Source of the DNA: Pontibacter ruber
GTDB lineage: Bacteria; Bacteroidota; Bacteroidia; Cytophagales; Hymenobacteraceae
Reading direction: 5' to 3'
Assembly (NCBI RefSeq): GCF_023630205.1
Contig: NZ_JALPRR010000001.1
Location: forward strand, 868,001 to 932,000
Length of the DNA stretch: 64,000 nucleotides
Under the pieces are notes generated by a model. That model saw nothing but the letters and a program-made list of their open reading frames with translations. It was not told the origin of the DNA and made no database searches. Below, one piece after another: positions 63,061-64,000 of the stretch (position 1 is the stretch's first letter; each line of letters opens with the position of its first letter). A program made the position numbers and the translations under genes.

Positions 63061-63678
63061 TTACTGTTGAGCAGTACCGGTTATAAAGCCATCTTCTCTC
63101 ATTTTGGTAGTAACAGCATCCGCAATTTCGTTTATGGTATCTTCTAACTTTGTAGGATTAACCGACTTGGTAGTGCCTGCCCAGACCAGCTTATCCGGGT
63201 TTACCGTGTACACGGTAGTTTCTACCATGTAATTTTTATCTGTTTCGTAGTAGCCTGGCGAAGTATAAAATCCTGCCCCATAACCATAATACCTGCCCCA
63301 GCCACCATAATAGCCGGTAGTAGTACCTGGTACATAATGTGTTTCTTCATCCACATCCACTAACCGGGTCATCAACACGTGCGTAAACTGCCCTTGTGTC
63401 AATATATCATGCAATGTTGATTCCTCAGCTCCCTTCATAAGTTCCGGGGTAAGAAGCGTGTAAGAAGCTACTGCCTGACCAGCCATCCGCTTGATAATCT
63501 GGTCTTCCACCACACGTCGCGATGTTTCATCTTTCACCATGGCAATCACCAAGGTCTTATTCTGTGGCCCCTGCGTAAAGCTTGCCCCAGGATCTTTCCA
63601 GGACTTAACTATCTGGGTGGAAGGTCCACAGGCCACCATAAATACAATTGTGAAAATTGTTATGTAAATACTTCTCAT
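63061..63678 (-). CDS. Lipoprotein, DUF4136-like
   Basis: 205 residues. Lipobox (MRSIYITIFTIVFMVACGPS, Cys17). Mature region with WKDPG near the start, then VIAMVKDETSRRVVEDQIIKRM, and a Gly/Tyr-rich loop (TTTGYYGGWGRYYGYGAGFYTSPG) before the last third. The pattern resembles the DUF4136 type of outer-membrane lipoproteins but the match is from memory and weak. Monocistronic. Confidence 0.6.
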   Translation of the reverse strand: MRSIYITIFTIVFMVACGPSTQIVKSWKDPGASFTQGPQNKTLVIAMVKDETSRRVVEDQIIKRMAGQAVASYTLLTPELMKGAEESTLHDILTQGQFTHVLMTRLVDVDEETHYVPGTTTGYYGGWGRYYGYGAGFYTSPGYYETDKNYMVETTVYTVNPDKLVWAGTTKSVNPTKLEDTINEIADAVTTKMREDGFITGTAQQ

Positions 63679-63775
63679 AGCTGTACAGTTTAAATGGATA
63701 ATATTGTTATTAGCATTAAAACAAAGTCACTGGAAAGAGAAGGGTGCCTGGCGCATCAAGTTGAAGGAGAGCAGA

Positions 63776-64000
63776 TCAGAAGAAAACATACTGATAACCA
63801 AAAGCGAGGCTATCAAAATTCAACCCGGTATTAGTGTAAACGCTGGTATGAAACTGGAGTTTAAACAAATGCTTCCCGGATAATGGCACTGCCCAGGTAG
63901 CACCGGCTCTCATGTGTTCGAACGGACCAATAAGTGCCACATCATTGATAAATGTTTTCCCGCCGCTGAACCAGTTGCCGTTAAGCCCTACCATCATCTG
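63776..64000 (-). CDS. C-terminal fragment of an outer-membrane transporter-like barrel (runs off window)
   Basis: 74 residues are visible; the reading frame is still open at the right edge, so the start lies outside. The ending AGATWAVPLSGKHLFKLQFHTSVYTNTGLNFDSLAFGYQYVFF has aromatic-terminated strands and a final Phe, as in outer-membrane barrels of the 'phenol-degradation meta-pathway transporter-like' type. The identity cannot be fixed from this fragment. Confidence 0.5.
   Translation of the reverse strand, partial: QMMVGLNGNWFSGGKTFINDVALIGPFEHMRAGATWAVPLSGKHLFKLQFHTSVYTNTGLNFDSLAFGYQYVFF

Noticed and set aside
1..64000. CRISPR arrays, prophage or insertion sequences
   Set aside because: No regularly spaced direct repeats, transposase, integrase or phage structural gene was seen anywhere in the window.

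Overview
The window looks like chromosomal DNA of a Bacteroidota bacterium, most likely of the Cytophagales (Hymenobacteraceae, Pontibacter-like); the genus is inference. The supports are: two proteins ending in type IX secretion (T9SS) sorting domains, several PorT-like and other outer-membrane barrels, LytTR and multi-PAS signalling of Bacteroidota style, promoters of the Bacteroidota type (TTTG, about 19 nt, TAnnTTTG), a free-standing tRNA-Arg(CCT), and moderate G+C. No insertion sequence, prophage, CRISPR array or rRNA was seen. Genes are ordinary chromosomal ones in short operons, and many convergent pairs are separated by strong hairpin terminators.

Layout. 1-7.9 kb: 3' end of mfd, then three paralogous multi-PAS proteins, the last a full histidine kinase followed by a single-domain response regulator. 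8-10.2 kb: two disordered hydrophilic proteins and a small outer-membrane protein. 10.3-13 kb: a uracil-DNA-glycosylase-like protein, a methionine/glutamine aminotransferase and an omega-amidase. 13-13.7 kb: a gene-free patch of dispersed-repeat fragments. 13.7-24.6 kb: a T9SS FG-GAP protein, murF, rfbC and a glycosyltransferase, a membrane cytochrome c fusion with hflX, a SixA-like phosphatase and ppk1. 24.7-33.9 kb: an outer-membrane protein, a giant metallophosphoesterase/Omp85 lipoprotein, an HD-PycTM protein, tRNA-Arg, small lipoproteins and a PhoD-like phosphatase. 34-37.1 kb: an FAD oxidoreductase, type III polyketide synthase and methyltransferase cluster. 37.2-46 kb: a histone-deacetylase-like enzyme, a DnaA-box cluster, envelope and redox proteins, an NlpC/P60 peptidase and a YgjP-type metallopeptidase. 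46-53 kb: a five-gene TetR-regulated RND efflux operon ending in an unusual acyl-carrier-like protein. 53-56 kb: a LytTR two-component system with a LiaF-like protein. 56-64 kb: a PagL-like deacylase, a metallo-beta-lactamase-fold lipoprotein, an AT-rich gene-free island, aquaporin Z and small lipoproteins.

The most unusual signals are: the DNA word AAGTATA/TATACTT, present far above expectation in both coding and noncoding DNA; the type III PKS cluster; an orphan HD domain fused to a Pycsar-type membrane effector domain; a phosphatase-barrel protein with a kinase-like motif in its middle; an ACP-like protein with Thr in place of the phosphopantetheine Ser; and an operator/promoter of clear geometry in front of tetR.
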